9,899 nucleotides of DNA, taken from contig JAHWKS010000115.1 in the NCBI GenBank assembly GCA_019347795.1, forward strand, positions 1 to 9,899, in the 5' to 3' direction. The position numbers and the translations under genes are program-made. The stretch is from Planctomycetota bacterium (GTDB lineage Bacteria; Planctomycetota; Planctomycetia; Pirellulales; Pirellulaceae). Numbering within the stretch: the first letter of the stretch is position 1; each line of letters starts with the position of its first letter. Shown here piece by piece: positions 1 through 7,130 of this stretch. A model generated the notes under the pieces. The model did not search any database. It was not told where the DNA came from and saw only the letters and a program-made list of their open reading frames with translations.

Positions 1-380
1 AACGCGGTCCGCTTGAAGAGCGTGCCGCCGAACCGCCGCCGATCGAGATAGCCTTCGCTGGTGCGATTGAAGGGCACGCCGAGCCGGTCCAGAAGATCGA
101 TGATCTTCGGCGCCCAGTACGCCATCTCTTTGGCGGGCGGCTGGTGCTGGAGGAAATCGCCCCCGTAGACGGTGTCGTCGAAGTGCCGCCACTCATCGTC
201 GCCGATCTGCCGCGTCTGGTCGTTCACGCTGTTGATGCCCCCCTGCGCGCAGACGCTGTGCGAGCGTCGCACGGGCGTGAGGCTCATCATGTCCACGTCG
301 ATACCCAGCTCCGCCAGCTTCATCCCGGCCGCGAGTCCCGCCAGGCCGCCGCCGATAATCATCACCCGCTGCTTGGCCAT
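1..380 (-). CDS. sdhA: Succinate dehydrogenase/fumarate reductase flavoprotein subunit, N-terminal part (runs off the left edge)
   Basis: This is the FAD subunit of respiratory complex II, which oxidises succinate to fumarate on the cytoplasmic membrane face. Only about the first 126 codons are present; the rest lies beyond position 1. The protein begins MAKQRVMIIGGGLAGLAAGM, and the GGGLAGLAAG stretch (residues ~10-19) is the Rossmann-fold dinucleotide-binding loop for FAD. The motif RRSHSVCAQGGIN at ~residues 40-52 contains the His that carries the covalent 8-alpha-histidyl FAD in this family, so it should be a true succinate dehydrogenase-type flavoprotein. The ATG at 380-378 is chosen because the Rossmann strand starts directly after it. 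Only a weak AGGA lies upstream, about 10 bases before the start. It follows sdhC by 31 bases, so the two are almost certainly co-transcribed. The iron-sulfur subunit sdhB is presumably next, outside the window. Confidence 0.95.
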   Translation of the reverse strand, partial: MAKQRVMIIGGGLAGLAAGMKLAELGIDVDMMSLTPVRRSHSVCAQGGINSVNDQTRQIGDDEWRHFDDTVYGGDFLQHQPPAKEMAYWAPKIIDLLDRLGVPFNRTSEGYLDRRRFGGTLFKRTA

Positions 381-411
381 GTTCTTTTAGTCCTATGAGT
401 CTTTCGATATT

Positions 412-1245
412 TCAGCGAGTGTCATCCGGCGCGCGTTGCGACACTCCGTGGGCCGGCGCCTCGGGGGTTGATTTGCGAATCGCCTCTTCTTCGCTCAAAA
501 GGCCGTCTTCGATCCGCGCCTGCCGCATCCGGGCCTCCTGCTCGCGGGCCTCGGCGATATCGACCGCGACCATGCCGTAGATCGCTCCGACGCTGACCAC
601 AGCCAGCAGCACGCCGAACACCGCGCTGCCGATCAGCGCTCTCCGCATCGCCGCAGGGGTCGTCCACAATCCCCAGGTGATGCCCATTGTCCAGATGCCG
701 TTGGCCAGGTGATACACGCTGGCGAGCACGCCGATCGCGTAGATCACGATCTGCAGCGGCGACTGCATCGCCAGCGCCGCCGACGAGGCTGCATTGTACG
801 GATGGAAATTCGCGCCCCCCAGCGGTCCCGAGACATTGCGATGCCACCAGTCGGCGTGAATCCAGCCGTGCATGTGGAACACGTGCCAGGCGATGAAGGC
901 GAAGGCGATCAGCCCCGTGACCCGCTGCATCGTGTAGCGGAAATTGCTGGTGTACGTATAGGCGGCGTTATTGGGGATCATCTCGGCCGTGATGAACAGC
1001 CCCACCACGCCGTGGAAAATGATCGGGATGAAGATGAGGACCCACTCGACGATCGGCAGCACCATCCCCAGCGAATGGATCGTGTAGACCTGCTGCTGAT
1101 ACTTGCCGGGGCTGTCCAAAACGGAGGCATTGGTGATGAGGTGCACCACCATGTACGCCCCCACGGGGATCAGCCCGGAGAGGGAGTGGAGGCGGCGAAG
1201 GAGAAACTCATTGCGCCCCCAAAATGAGGTGTTTTTCCCGTCCAC
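412..1245 (-). CDS. sdhC: Succinate dehydrogenase cytochrome b558 subunit (SdhC, Bacillus-type)
   Basis: This 277-aa membrane anchor of complex II carries haem b and the quinone site. I start it at the GTG 1245-1243, because AGAAGGA lies five bases upstream and the next residues (DGKNTSFWGRNEFLLRRLHS) match the family's usual N-terminus. The open frame continues upstream to ~1653, but that part is low-complexity and contains the promoter. Five hydrophobic segments are visible, roughly beginning at LIPVGAYMVVHL, VEWVLIFIPIIFHGVVGL, VTGLIAFAFIAWHVFHMHG, IVIYAIGVLASVYHLANG and ALIGSAVFGVLLAVVSVG. Conserved His occur in RRLHSLSG, VVHLITN, IFHGVVG, WHVFHMHG and VYHLANG, and these include the expected axial haem ligands. 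After the last membrane segment there is a charged tail of about 50 residues (AEAREQEARMRQARIEDG...) that is longer than in Bacillus SdhC (about 202 aa). The gene stops 31 bases before sdhA. Confidence 0.93.
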   Translation of the reverse strand: MDGKNTSFWGRNEFLLRRLHSLSGLIPVGAYMVVHLITNASVLDSPGKYQQQVYTIHSLGMVLPIVEWVLIFIPIIFHGVVGLFITAEMIPNNAAYTYTSNFRYTMQRVTGLIAFAFIAWHVFHMHGWIHADWWHRNVSGPLGGANFHPYNAASSAALAMQSPLQIVIYAIGVLASVYHLANGIWTMGITWGLWTTPAAMRRALIGSAVFGVLLAVVSVGAIYGMVAVDIAEAREQEARMRQARIEDGLLSEEEAIRKSTPEAPAHGVSQRAPDDTR

Positions 1246-1307
1246 GGCATTCCTTCTAAGCAGCGGAGCAAGCGGAAGCAGCGCCGGCGGATCAGACTTC
1301 CCACAAC

Positions 1308-1335
1308 AGTATAGAGACGGCGCCGGCGGTGACAA
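1308..1335 (-). promoter_or_regulatory. Sigma-70-type promoter of the sdhC-sdhA operon
   Basis: Read on the minus strand, TTGTCA (1335-1330) is followed by a 16-base spacer (1329-1314) and TATACT (1313-1308). Both hexamers are one substitution from consensus. The predicted start near 1301 gives a leader of about 55 bases before the sdhC GTG. The location inside the otherwise coding-free divergent spacer supports the call, but no transcription data are available. Confidence 0.6.
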
Positions 1336-1564
1336 CCACCCAGACGCGGGCGAAATTCGCTGTAACTCGCCATGCTCCGGCGGGTTACGTTGTCGGGCGC
1401 CGTTCTGCCGTAATGACAGCCGCGGCCCTCGTCGCAGTATCGCTGTGATTGCGACCGACGTCGATGATTCGGATAGGAACGTATCGCTCGATTTGTTAAA
1501 AGCCCAAGTAACATCCCGTGTTGCGCGTCGCTCGTCAGACGGCGCCCGCGCTAAGGAACGAAAT
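1336..1564. other. Divergent intergenic spacer, no gene seen
   Basis: The whole gap between sdhC and the receiver gene (1246-1655) is about 410 bases. It carries the sdh promoter at one end and the receiver promoter at the other. In the middle section I see no credible gene, tRNA or strong hairpin. The minus-strand frame that stays open through it translates to an Arg/Ser/Pro-rich, unstructured-looking sequence and is rejected as coding. Confidence 0.6.
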
Positions 1565-1593
1565 TTGCTTTTCCGGTGGGCCGTCCCTATGAT
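1565..1593 (+). promoter_or_regulatory. Sigma-70-type promoter of the receiver-domain gene
   Basis: TTGCTT (1565-1570), a 17-base spacer (1571-1587) and TATGAT (1588-1593) form a good sigma-70 promoter. The predicted start near 1600 leaves a leader of about 55 bases. A weak ribosome-binding site GAGG (1643-1646) sits nine bases before the ATG at 1656. Confidence 0.5.
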
Positions 1594-1655
1594 GAGATGG
1601 CAAGCCGACAGGCGGCCGGGCCTTCTTCGGTCGGCTTTGCACGAGGCCTGCACCT

Positions 1656-2048
1656 ATGTTCGCACCTCCTCCCACACTGCTCATCACCGACGACGACCGC
1701 GACTTCCGCGAGACGCTTCAAAACGTCTTTGAGCCGCGCGGCTATCGGACGGTGCTGGCTTCCGACGGCGAGGAGGCCCTGCAGGTGATGCAGAAGCGGG
1801 GCGTGCACCTGGCCCTTCTCGACATGCACATGCCGCGGCTCACGGGGCTGGAGACGATGCGGCGGGTGAAGCAGATGTACCTGCCGCTCCCCTGCATCCT
1901 GATCTCGGCCGCCCTGGATGAGAGCCTGATCGAGCAGGCCCGTCAGGCCGACGCGTACTCGGTCCTCTCCAAGCCGGTCACATTCGGCGATCTGACGCAC
2001 GTGGTGAACCTCGCCTTCCGCGAGGTGTACAACTGGCCGGATCGGTAG
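1656..2048 (+). CDS. Stand-alone response regulator receiver domain protein (CheY-like)
   Basis: This 130-aa protein consists of a single receiver domain with no output domain. The acidic pocket is DDD at residues 12-14, the phosphoacceptor is Asp56 in LLDMHMP, the conserved Ser/Thr switch is Ser84 (LISAAL), and the invariant Lys is Lys106 in LSKPV. It should therefore be phosphorylatable by a histidine kinase and act by protein-protein contact. Tyr101 sits in the position of the usual aromatic switch. No kinase is adjacent, so the partner is unknown. It is transcribed away from the sdh operon from its own promoter. The ATG at 1656 has only a modest ribosome-binding site, and the receiver fold starts right after a short Pro-rich lead (MFAPPP). 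Confidence 0.93.
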   Translation: MFAPPPTLLITDDDRDFRETLQNVFEPRGYRTVLASDGEEALQVMQKRGVHLALLDMHMPRLTGLETMRRVKQMYLPLPCILISAALDESLIEQARQADAYSVLSKPVTFGDLTHVVNLAFREVYNWPDR

Positions 2049-2073
2049 GCGCGCTCACGCGGATGCTAAAATT

Positions 2074-2092
2074 GAAGATGCGTTGCATCTTC
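2074..2092 (+). repeat. Perfect 8-bp hairpin just before the ribosome-binding site of the beta-helix gene
   Basis: GAAGATGC (2074-2081), loop GTT and GCATCTTC (2085-2092) form an exact inverted repeat. It ends two bases before the strong GCGGAGG ribosome-binding site (2094-2100). No T-run follows, so it is not a classical terminator for the receiver gene. It could be a translational control hairpin or a protein-binding palindrome. Confidence 0.45.
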
Positions 2093-2105
2093 CGCGGAGG
2101 TCCTC

Positions 2106-2999
2106 ATGCGTCTTTTAATGTTGGCGGCGGCGATTTTGCTGTTTGCGCCGGCGGCGCCGGCTCGCGATATCTTTGTCAATAATGCGGCGGGGGACGACCG
2201 TTTCGACGGCAGCCAGTCCCGCTCCATCGGCGGGACCGGACCGTGCCGCACCATCGCCCGGGCATTGCGGGCCGCGGAGAAGGGGGACCGCGTGGTCATC
2301 GCCGACACGGGCGTTCCGTACATGGAGTGCGTTGCGCTCAGCGGCGGCAGGCACAGCGGCTTGGCGGATCGGCCGTTCGTGATCGAAGGCGGCGGCGCCA
2401 TGCTGAGCGGCCTGGCGCCCGTGCCGGAGGCGGCCTGGGAAGGCTTCCGCGGCGACGTCGTGCGCTTCGCCCCGCCGCGGAAGGGCTGGCAGCAATTGTA
2501 TCGCGACGGGGCGCCGCTCTTGCGGCGCGACGCGCAGGATGAGGCGCCGCTGCCGGATCTTCAGCCTTTGGAATGGTGCCTGTGGCGCGGGGCGATTTAC
2601 TTCCGCGTCGAGGAAGGCGCCTTGCCCTCGCAGTACGACCTCGCGTATGCCTTTCATCCGGTGGGATTGACGCTCTACGAAGTCCGCAACGTCGTCGTCA
2701 CCAACCTCGTGATCCAGGGCTATCAGCTCGACGGCGTGAGCGCTCCCGACAACGCCTTCGACGTGACGCTCGTCGGCCTGAACTGCCGCGGCAACGGCCG
2801 CAGCGGCATTGCAGTCGGCGGCGCCTCGCGCGTCACGATCGACGCCTGCCTCGTGGGCAACAACGGCGAAGCGCAAGTCCTCACCGAAGGCTACTGCGAC
2901 GTGCAAATCACCAACAGCGATCTCTTGGACAACACCGCCCCGCCCCTAGTGAAACGCGGCGGCGACGTAACTGTCGAGAATCCCGCTGCTCCGCCCTGA
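2106..2999 (+). CDS. Secreted right-handed parallel beta-helix protein
   Basis: The 297-aa product begins with a clear signal peptide, MRLLMLAAAILLFAPAAPA, with likely cleavage around residue 19, so it is exported. The mature start DIFVNNAAGDDRFDG, followed by a CRTIARALRAAEKGDRVVIA stretch, is typical of pectate-lyase-like beta-helix proteins common in Planctomycetota. Later residues (~195-290) show repeating strands of the type VRNVVVTNLVIQG, FDVTLVGLNCRGN, SRVTIDACLVGNN and CDVQITNSDLLDN, which are coils of the helix. No catalytic set for a known polysaccharide lyase can be picked out, so the substrate is unknown; it may be a structural or carbohydrate-binding protein. The start is supported by GCGGAGG five bases upstream of the ATG. 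The gene ends in TGA, showing that TGA also works as a stop in this genome. Confidence 0.85.
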   Translation: MRLLMLAAAILLFAPAAPARDIFVNNAAGDDRFDGSQSRSIGGTGPCRTIARALRAAEKGDRVVIADTGVPYMECVALSGGRHSGLADRPFVIEGGGAMLSGLAPVPEAAWEGFRGDVVRFAPPRKGWQQLYRDGAPLLRRDAQDEAPLPDLQPLEWCLWRGAIYFRVEEGALPSQYDLAYAFHPVGLTLYEVRNVVVTNLVIQGYQLDGVSAPDNAFDVTLVGLNCRGNGRSGIAVGGASRVTIDACLVGNNGEAQVLTEGYCDVQITNSDLLDNTAPPLVKRGGDVTVENPAAPP

Positions 3000-3036
3000 G
3001 GCGCGGATGACGCCGTATCCCCCCTGCCTTCAAAAG

Positions 3037-3060
3037 TGAGCCGCGACGGCACACGGCTCA
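3037..3060. repeat. 7-bp inverted repeat downstream of the beta-helix gene, possible terminator
   Basis: TGAGCCG (3037-3043) and CGGCTCA (3054-3060) pair across a 10-base loop, 38 bases after the beta-helix stop and 37 bases before the next ATG. On the plus strand no T-run follows. On the minus strand it is followed by CTTTTG. It may be a weak or bidirectional terminator or a dispersed palindromic element. Confidence 0.4.
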
Positions 3061-3097
3061 GCCAAACGATCGTCGCACCCCAAGGGCTGCAAAAACA

Positions 3098-4555
3098 ATG
3101 GCGCCAGAAGAGTTCACCCGGTTGGTGAGAAGTCTTGTCGCGCTCGGTCGGGAGACGGAGTGGGTTGAGTTCAAGCACAACAATGCCGAGCCGCAGGCAA
3201 TTGGTGAAAACGTCGCGGCCGTTTCCAATGGCGCTGCTCTGCACCAAAAGACCATGGGCTATTTGCTCTGGGGTGTCGACGACAAAACGCACAAAATCGT
3301 CGGCACGACCTTCAAGCCGCGGCAAACGAAGAAGGGAAATGAAGAACTGGAAAACTGGCTGCTGCGATTGCTGCAACCTCGGATTGATGTGCGAATCAAG
3401 GAAGGGCACGTTGACGGCCGCGATGTTGTGCTCTTGGAGGCGCCTCCCGCGCTGACGCAGCCGACGCGGTTTTCGGGACGCGAGTATATTCGTGTCGGAT
3501 CGTACACGAAGCCTCTCGCCGAGTTTCCAGAGAAGGAGCGGGCATTATGGAGGCTGTTCAACGCGTCGGCCTTTGAGGAAGGCGTCGCCGCGGAGGCGGT
3601 CACGTCCGATCAGGTTCTCTCGTGGATAGATTATTCGAAATATTTCCGGCTGATGGACCAGCCCTTGCCGGACAACCGCAAGGCGATTCTCGAGATGCTA
3701 TGCGCTGAGGAGATCATCACCGCAACGCATGGCGAGCGCTTCGACATCACGAACGTGGGCGCGATCCTGTTCGCGCAGCGGCTGAGTCATTTTCGCCAGT
3801 TGGAGCGAAAATCTCTGCGGGTCATCGTCTATCGCGGCGAGGACCGTTATGAAACGATCAAGGAGGAGTTGGTTGACCGCGGTTACGCCCTCGGCTTCGA
3901 GGGAGCAATCCGCTATCTCAACGACCAACTCCCGCAGAGTGAGGAAATTGAGCAGGCGCTTCGGCACAAGGTGCGGACTTATCCGGAGATTGCCATTCGC
4001 GAGTTGGTGGCCAACGCGTTGATTCACCAAGACTTTTTGATCCGTGGAGCAGGTCCCACCGTCGAAGTATTCGACACGCGCGTTGAGATTACGAATCCCG
4101 GCGCCCCGCTCATAGAGCCGCTAAGGTTCATCGACCAACCGCCCCGTTCGAGAAACGAAAAGATCGCGGGACTGATGCGGCGGATGAATATCTGCGAAGA
4201 ACGCGGAACCGGGTCGACAAAGTTATCATTGCGATTGAACTCCACCAGCTACCACCGCCCGACTTCCGCACGCCGGGGGCTAACACTGTGGCGGTGCTAT
4301 TCTCCCCGCGGAGGTTCGGCGAAATGGATCGAGGGGAGCGGGTGCCGGCCTGTTATCAACACGCGTGCCTGCAATACGTTTCTGGCCGACGTATGTCCAA
4401 CGCTTCGCTTCGCAAGCGGCTGGGCATCGAGAAAAAGAAACTATCCTCAAGCCTCGAAGATCATTCGTGAGTCCGTCGAGGCAGGTCTTATCAAGCCGTA
4501 CGAAGGAGGAAGCGAATCTATTCGTGATCGAAGTTACCTGCCCTTCTGGTCGTAA
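3098..4555 (+). CDS. AlbA_2 (Schlafen-type) DNA-binding plus HATPase-like ATP-binding protein, with two compensating frameshifts
   Basis: This is a COG2865-type protein, a putative transcriptional regulator/ATP-binding protein of uncertain role. Residues ~20-138 form the AlbA_2 domain (TEWVEFKHN ... IRVGS). Residues ~295-375 show a GHKL-like ATP site, with N-box-like RELVANALIH (301-310), ITNPGAP (331-337) and EERGTG (368-372). After Gly372 the frame turns into nonsense. The expected sequence VDKVIIAIELHQLPPPDF continues in the neighbouring frame up to ...RLGIEKK. The original frame then resumes with NYPQASKIIRESVEAGLIKP and ends PFWS. This fits one missing G in GGG (4211-4213) and one extra A near 4438-4440. 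Both are in short homopolymers, so sequencing error or recent decay are both possible. The codon usage looks more A/T-rich than the neighbours by eye, and the gene is convergent with fhcC and unrelated to it, suggesting acquired DNA. The ATG at 3098 is the first in frame; no strong ribosome-binding site is seen. Confidence 0.8.
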   Translation: MAPEEFTRLVRSLVALGRETEWVEFKHNNAEPQAIGENVAAVSNGAALHQKTMGYLLWGVDDKTHKIVGTTFKPRQTKKGNEELENWLLRLLQPRIDVRIKEGHVDGRDVVLLEAPPALTQPTRFSGREYIRVGSYTKPLAEFPEKERALWRLFNASAFEEGVAAEAVTSDQVLSWIDYSKYFRLMDQPLPDNRKAILEMLCAEEIITATHGERFDITNVGAILFAQRLSHFRQLERKSLRVIVYRGEDRYETIKEELVDRGYALGFEGAIRYLNDQLPQSEEIEQALRHKVRTYPEIAIRELVANALIHQDFLIRGAGPTVEVFDTRVEITNPGAPLIEPLRFIDQPPRSRNEKIAGLMRRMNICEERGTGSTKLSLRLNSTSYHRPTSARRGLTLWRCYSPRGGSAKWIEGSGCRPVINTRACNTFLADVCPTLRFASGWASRKRNYPQASKIIRESVEAGLIKPYEGGSESIRDRSYLPFWS

Positions 4556-4580
4556 CCGTGCGTAACGGGATGTAACCGTG
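4551..4580. repeat. Three imperfect tandem 10-base units between convergent genes
   Basis: CGTAACCGTG, CGTAACGGGA and TGTAACCGTG follow one another without gaps, and the first contains the stop codon of the ATP-binding gene. The array lies in the 44-base convergent gap before fhcC. No function can be assigned, and no convincing terminator hairpin is present; only CCCC-ATTGAA-GGGG at 4582-4595 could pair. Confidence 0.4.
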
Positions 4581-4599
4581 GCCCCATTGAAGGGGGATG

Positions 4600-5466
4600 T
4601 CATTGCCTAACCCCTTTGCAGGAAACAACTTGTGTGTGTAGCGGCATATCGACATCCGCCGGCTGCCAGACGAGGATTTCGCCTTTGCCGGGGATGGAGA
4701 GGTCGCCGGAATAGACGCGGTAGGCGCCCTCGGCAGGGGAGCAGGGGAGCGTGACGCCGTACTGCTTCAGGTGGCGGGCGTAGAGATGCACGAAGGTCGG
4801 AATGGCGTCCGAGGCGCGGGCGAAGGTGGGCATCATCCGCAGCGGCTTGAGCGAGATGATCACGCCGCGGTTCATCCAGGCGCCGGTGCGAATCTCGGCG
4901 CCGCTCAAGAGAATGATCGTGCCCCCTTTCATCTGCAATCCCGTGAAGTCTCTGGCGGGGCCGCCGAGGATGATCATCCCGCGGCGCATCCGCATGCCGA
5001 CTTCCAGCCCCGCCGAGCCATCGACGAGGATCATCCCGTTCTTCATCCCTGAAAGTGAGCCGCGATAGGCGGCGCCGATCTGCCCGCCGGCGTTGCCGTG
5101 AACATGGATGAAGCCGTTCTTCATTTCGGCCCCGAGCCAGTCGCCGGCGTTGCCGTGCACTTCGATCCGCCCTCCGCGCATGTAGGCGCCCAAGTGCATC
5201 CCGGCGGACCCGTGCACAACGATGCTTCCCCGCGACATGGCCCGCCCGATCCAGCGGACCTTGTGCAGCTCGCCGTGGAGGTGCAGCTCGTCGCTGCGCT
5301 CCCCCTCGACGTCGAAGAACTCCCCCAGCGGCAACTGGCGTTTGCCGTGATAGACCGTGAGCGAGCGGATCTCGGAGTTCGACAAGTCCGCCAGCCTGTC
5401 CGGCGAGATCGTCTCCGCCTCGAGAGGAACCGTGGGCTGCCGCTTGAGATGAAGCGCGATGCTCAT
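4600..5466 (-). CDS. fhcC: Formylmethanofuran dehydrogenase/formyltransferase-hydrolase subunit C
   Basis: The 288-aa subunit C (FwdC/FmdC/FhcC) is the beta-helical scaffold of the complex and belongs to the GXGXG family shared with the C-terminal domain of glutamate synthase. From ~residue 80 to 200 the repeats are plain to see: GSAGMHLGAYMRGGRIEVHG, GNAGDWLGAEMKNGFIHVHG, GNAGGQIGAAYRG, GSAGLEVGMRMRRGMIILGG, and ARDFTGLQMKGGTIILLSG. In the archaeal and Methylobacterium complexes this subunit packs against FwdA/FhcA. I use the ATG at 5466-5464 (MSIALHLKRQPTVPLEAE), which overlaps the fhcA stop by ATGA and matches the family N-terminus. An in-frame GTG 18 bases upstream is less likely. It is the last gene of the minus-strand operon. 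Confidence 0.95.
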   Translation of the reverse strand: MSIALHLKRQPTVPLEAETISPDRLADLSNSEIRSLTVYHGKRQLPLGEFFDVEGERSDELHLHGELHKVRWIGRAMSRGSIVVHGSAGMHLGAYMRGGRIEVHGNAGDWLGAEMKNGFIHVHGNAGGQIGAAYRGSLSGMKNGMILVDGSAGLEVGMRMRRGMIILGGPARDFTGLQMKGGTIILLSGAEIRTGAWMNRGVIISLKPLRMMPTFARASDAIPTFVHLYARHLKQYGVTLPCSPAEGAYRVYSGDLSIPGKGEILVWQPADVDMPLHTQVVSCKGVRQ

Positions 5467-7115
5467 GGTGCGTGCGAAATACACTCGCGGATCTCGGCGT
5501 GCTCGATCCGCTCCATTTCCACGGGATAGTTCTCAAACGACATCGTGTAGCACTCTTCGAACCGCGGCCGCATGAAGGCGTCGATGTCCGGATCGCGGGC
5601 CGGCTTGACCAGGAACTCCCGGCCTTGGGGCGTCTCGAGGATGTCCCCTTCTTCGATCACCACCTCGCCCCCTTTGATCACGTAGCGAGGATGGCCGAAC
5701 ATGCGGGCCGGGTCGTCGTCCTGATTGTAGATCACCACGTCCGCGTCGCAGCCGATCCCCAGGCTCCCCTTGTGCGAGAGGCCCAGCGCCTTGGCCGGCC
5801 CGGCCGACATGGAGACGGCGATCTCGTACAGCGTGTACTCGCGGTCCACTTCCGGCAGCGTGATCTTCCCCTTGATCTTGTCCGGCAGCTTCCGCGTGCA
5901 CTCTTTGCGGAAGTCGGCGGACATCAGCAGCTTGATGATCTCCGGGTACCGCCAGAAGCAGCCGCCGTTGGGATGATCGGTCGAAAGGAACACCTGCCAC
6001 GGGTTCTGGATCAGCAGCAAAAGCTCCAGCCCGCTGGCCCACTGCACGGCGTTCACCAGGTTGCTGGGGCGATAGGTATAGGGAACGATGCCGCAGCCGG
6101 TCTCGTTCTCCACGTCGAGGTTCCCCCACTTGCGTCCCGTCAGCTTGTAGAGGAGGTGCTGCCAAGGGCCGTCGGCGGTAATGGTGACGGTGTCTCCAAA
6201 GAGCACCGCGCCGGCGTCGGTGGTGATGTTGGGATGCGTGTTGAAGTAGTCGGCCAGTTGAGCCGTCTCGGAGCACATCGTATCCCAGCCGTCTCCGCCG
6301 TAAGCGTGATACTGGGAATGAGCGATGTGCGCCCGCGACCCTTCCAAATGCTTGAGCGTATCGAGCGTGGTGGCGATATTCCCCGGGGCGCCGAGGTTGT
6401 TGCAGTGCAGGTGGATCGGGTGGGGCAGCCCGAGGTCGTCGCAAATCCGCGCCAGTTGCGTGACGATGCCGCCCGGTGTGAGCTTCTTGTAGCCTTCGAT
6501 GGGCGAGGCGAGTTGCTTGGCGTCCTTGCCCCACTTCCACGCGGCCACGCCGCCGGGATTTACGGCCTTCACCCCGTACGACTTCGCCGCCCAGAGGTAC
6601 CACGCCACGACTTGTTTGGCCCGCTCGTACTCGCCTTGCTCCAACTGGTCGAGCATGATCTCGTTGTTGGCCATCAGCGTGAGCGAGGTCTTATCGACGA
6701 TCGGGATGTCGGCCAGCTCTTCATGGGTGTGGCGGGCGGAGAGCACGGGAACGGCGGCCTCGTTCACCGTGGTCCAGCCCATCCCCGCATAGAGATAGCC
6801 GGTGGCGAAGGTGGTCGGCGCCATCCCGCCCAGGCCGCTGCGGCGCGACTTCGTGCGAATGAAGGCCTGGGTGCGGCGATGGTCCTCGGGCGTCATCGCC
6901 CGGGCGAAGTTGATGGCCCCGCCGGCCACGTGCGTGTGAACGTCCACGCCGCCGGGAAAGACGATCATCCCCGTCGCGTCGATGGTGCGGCCGCCGTCCA
7001 CAGACTCCACGAACCGGCCGTGATCGTCGATCGCCAGGTCCCGGACTTCGCCGTCGATGCCGTTTGCCGGGTCGTAGACCTTTCCGCCGGTGATTCGAAG
7101 CATGCTGGAGTTCAC
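5463..7115 (-). CDS. fhcA: Formylmethanofuran dehydrogenase/formyltransferase-hydrolase subunit A (binuclear-metal amidohydrolase)
   Basis: Subunit A (FwdA/FmdA/FhcA) interconverts formate plus methanofuran with formyl-methanofuran at a binuclear Zn site. The metal-binding set is complete, numbered from the GTG at 7115: His60 and His62 in VDVHTHVAGG, the carboxylated Lys183 in YGVKAVNPGG, His235/His237 in PIHLHCNN, His266 in IAHSQYHAYGG, and the catalytic Asp380 in LSTDHPNGG. Length (546-550 aa) is usual for the family. The N-terminus LRITGGKVYDPANGIDGE is diagnostic. Two starts are possible: the GTG at 7115-7113, which lies inside a repeat unit, or the ATG at 7103-7101 four codons later, which fits homologues better (MLRITGGKVYDP). 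Neither has a clear Shine-Dalgarno, because the repeat occupies that place. The stop overlaps the fhcC start by four bases, implying translational coupling. Confidence 0.96.
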   Translation of the reverse strand: MNSSMLRITGGKVYDPANGIDGEVRDLAIDDHGRFVESVDGGRTIDATGMIVFPGGVDVHTHVAGGAINFARAMTPEDHRRTQAFIRTKSRRSGLGGMAPTTFATGYLYAGMGWTTVNEAAVPVLSARHTHEELADIPIVDKTSLTLMANNEIMLDQLEQGEYERAKQVVAWYLWAAKSYGVKAVNPGGVAAWKWGKDAKQLASPIEGYKKLTPGGIVTQLARICDDLGLPHPIHLHCNNLGAPGNIATTLDTLKHLEGSRAHIAHSQYHAYGGDGWDTMCSETAQLADYFNTHPNITTDAGAVLFGDTVTITADGPWQHLLYKLTGRKWGNLDVENETGCGIVPYTYRPSNLVNAVQWASGLELLLLIQNPWQVFLSTDHPNGGCFWRYPEIIKLLMSADFRKECTRKLPDKIKGKITLPEVDREYTLYEIAVSMSAGPAKALGLSHKGSLGIGCDADVVIYNQDDDPARMFGHPRYVIKGGEVVIEEGDILETPQGREFLVKPARDPDIDAFMRPRFEECYTMSFENYPVEMERIEHAEIRECISHAP

Positions 7116-7126
7116 GCTTTAGCGTG
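7106..7126 (+). repeat. Dispersed palindromic repeat, copy 1
   Basis: The unit is TGGAGTTCACGCTTTAGCGTG, with an internal CACGCT-TT-AGCGTG palindrome. It covers the possible GTG start of fhcA (minus strand) and ends two bases before the ATG at 7103. It is in direct orientation with copy 2 (start-to-start about 26 bases). Its palindromic, intergenic nature is REP-like. Confidence 0.85.
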
Positions 7127-7130
7127 AATG

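Noticed and set aside
1246..1653. Upstream extension of the sdhC frame to a 413-aa protein
   Set aside because: The extra 136 residues are Arg/Ser/Pro-rich without family similarity, a near-consensus promoter lies within, and a GTG with a good Shine-Dalgarno (AGAAGGA) gives the family-like N-terminus.
3034..5063. 14-base match AAAGTGAGCCGCGA between the spacer near 3034 and the inside of fhcC near 5050
   Set aside because: One such match is not far from chance expectation in 10 kb on two strands, and the fhcC copy encodes normal family residues.
5472..7127. 551-codon plus-strand ORF antisense to fhcA
   Set aside because: It is His/Arg/Val-rich shadow coding created by the GC-rich third positions of fhcA; the minus strand has complete active-site motifs.
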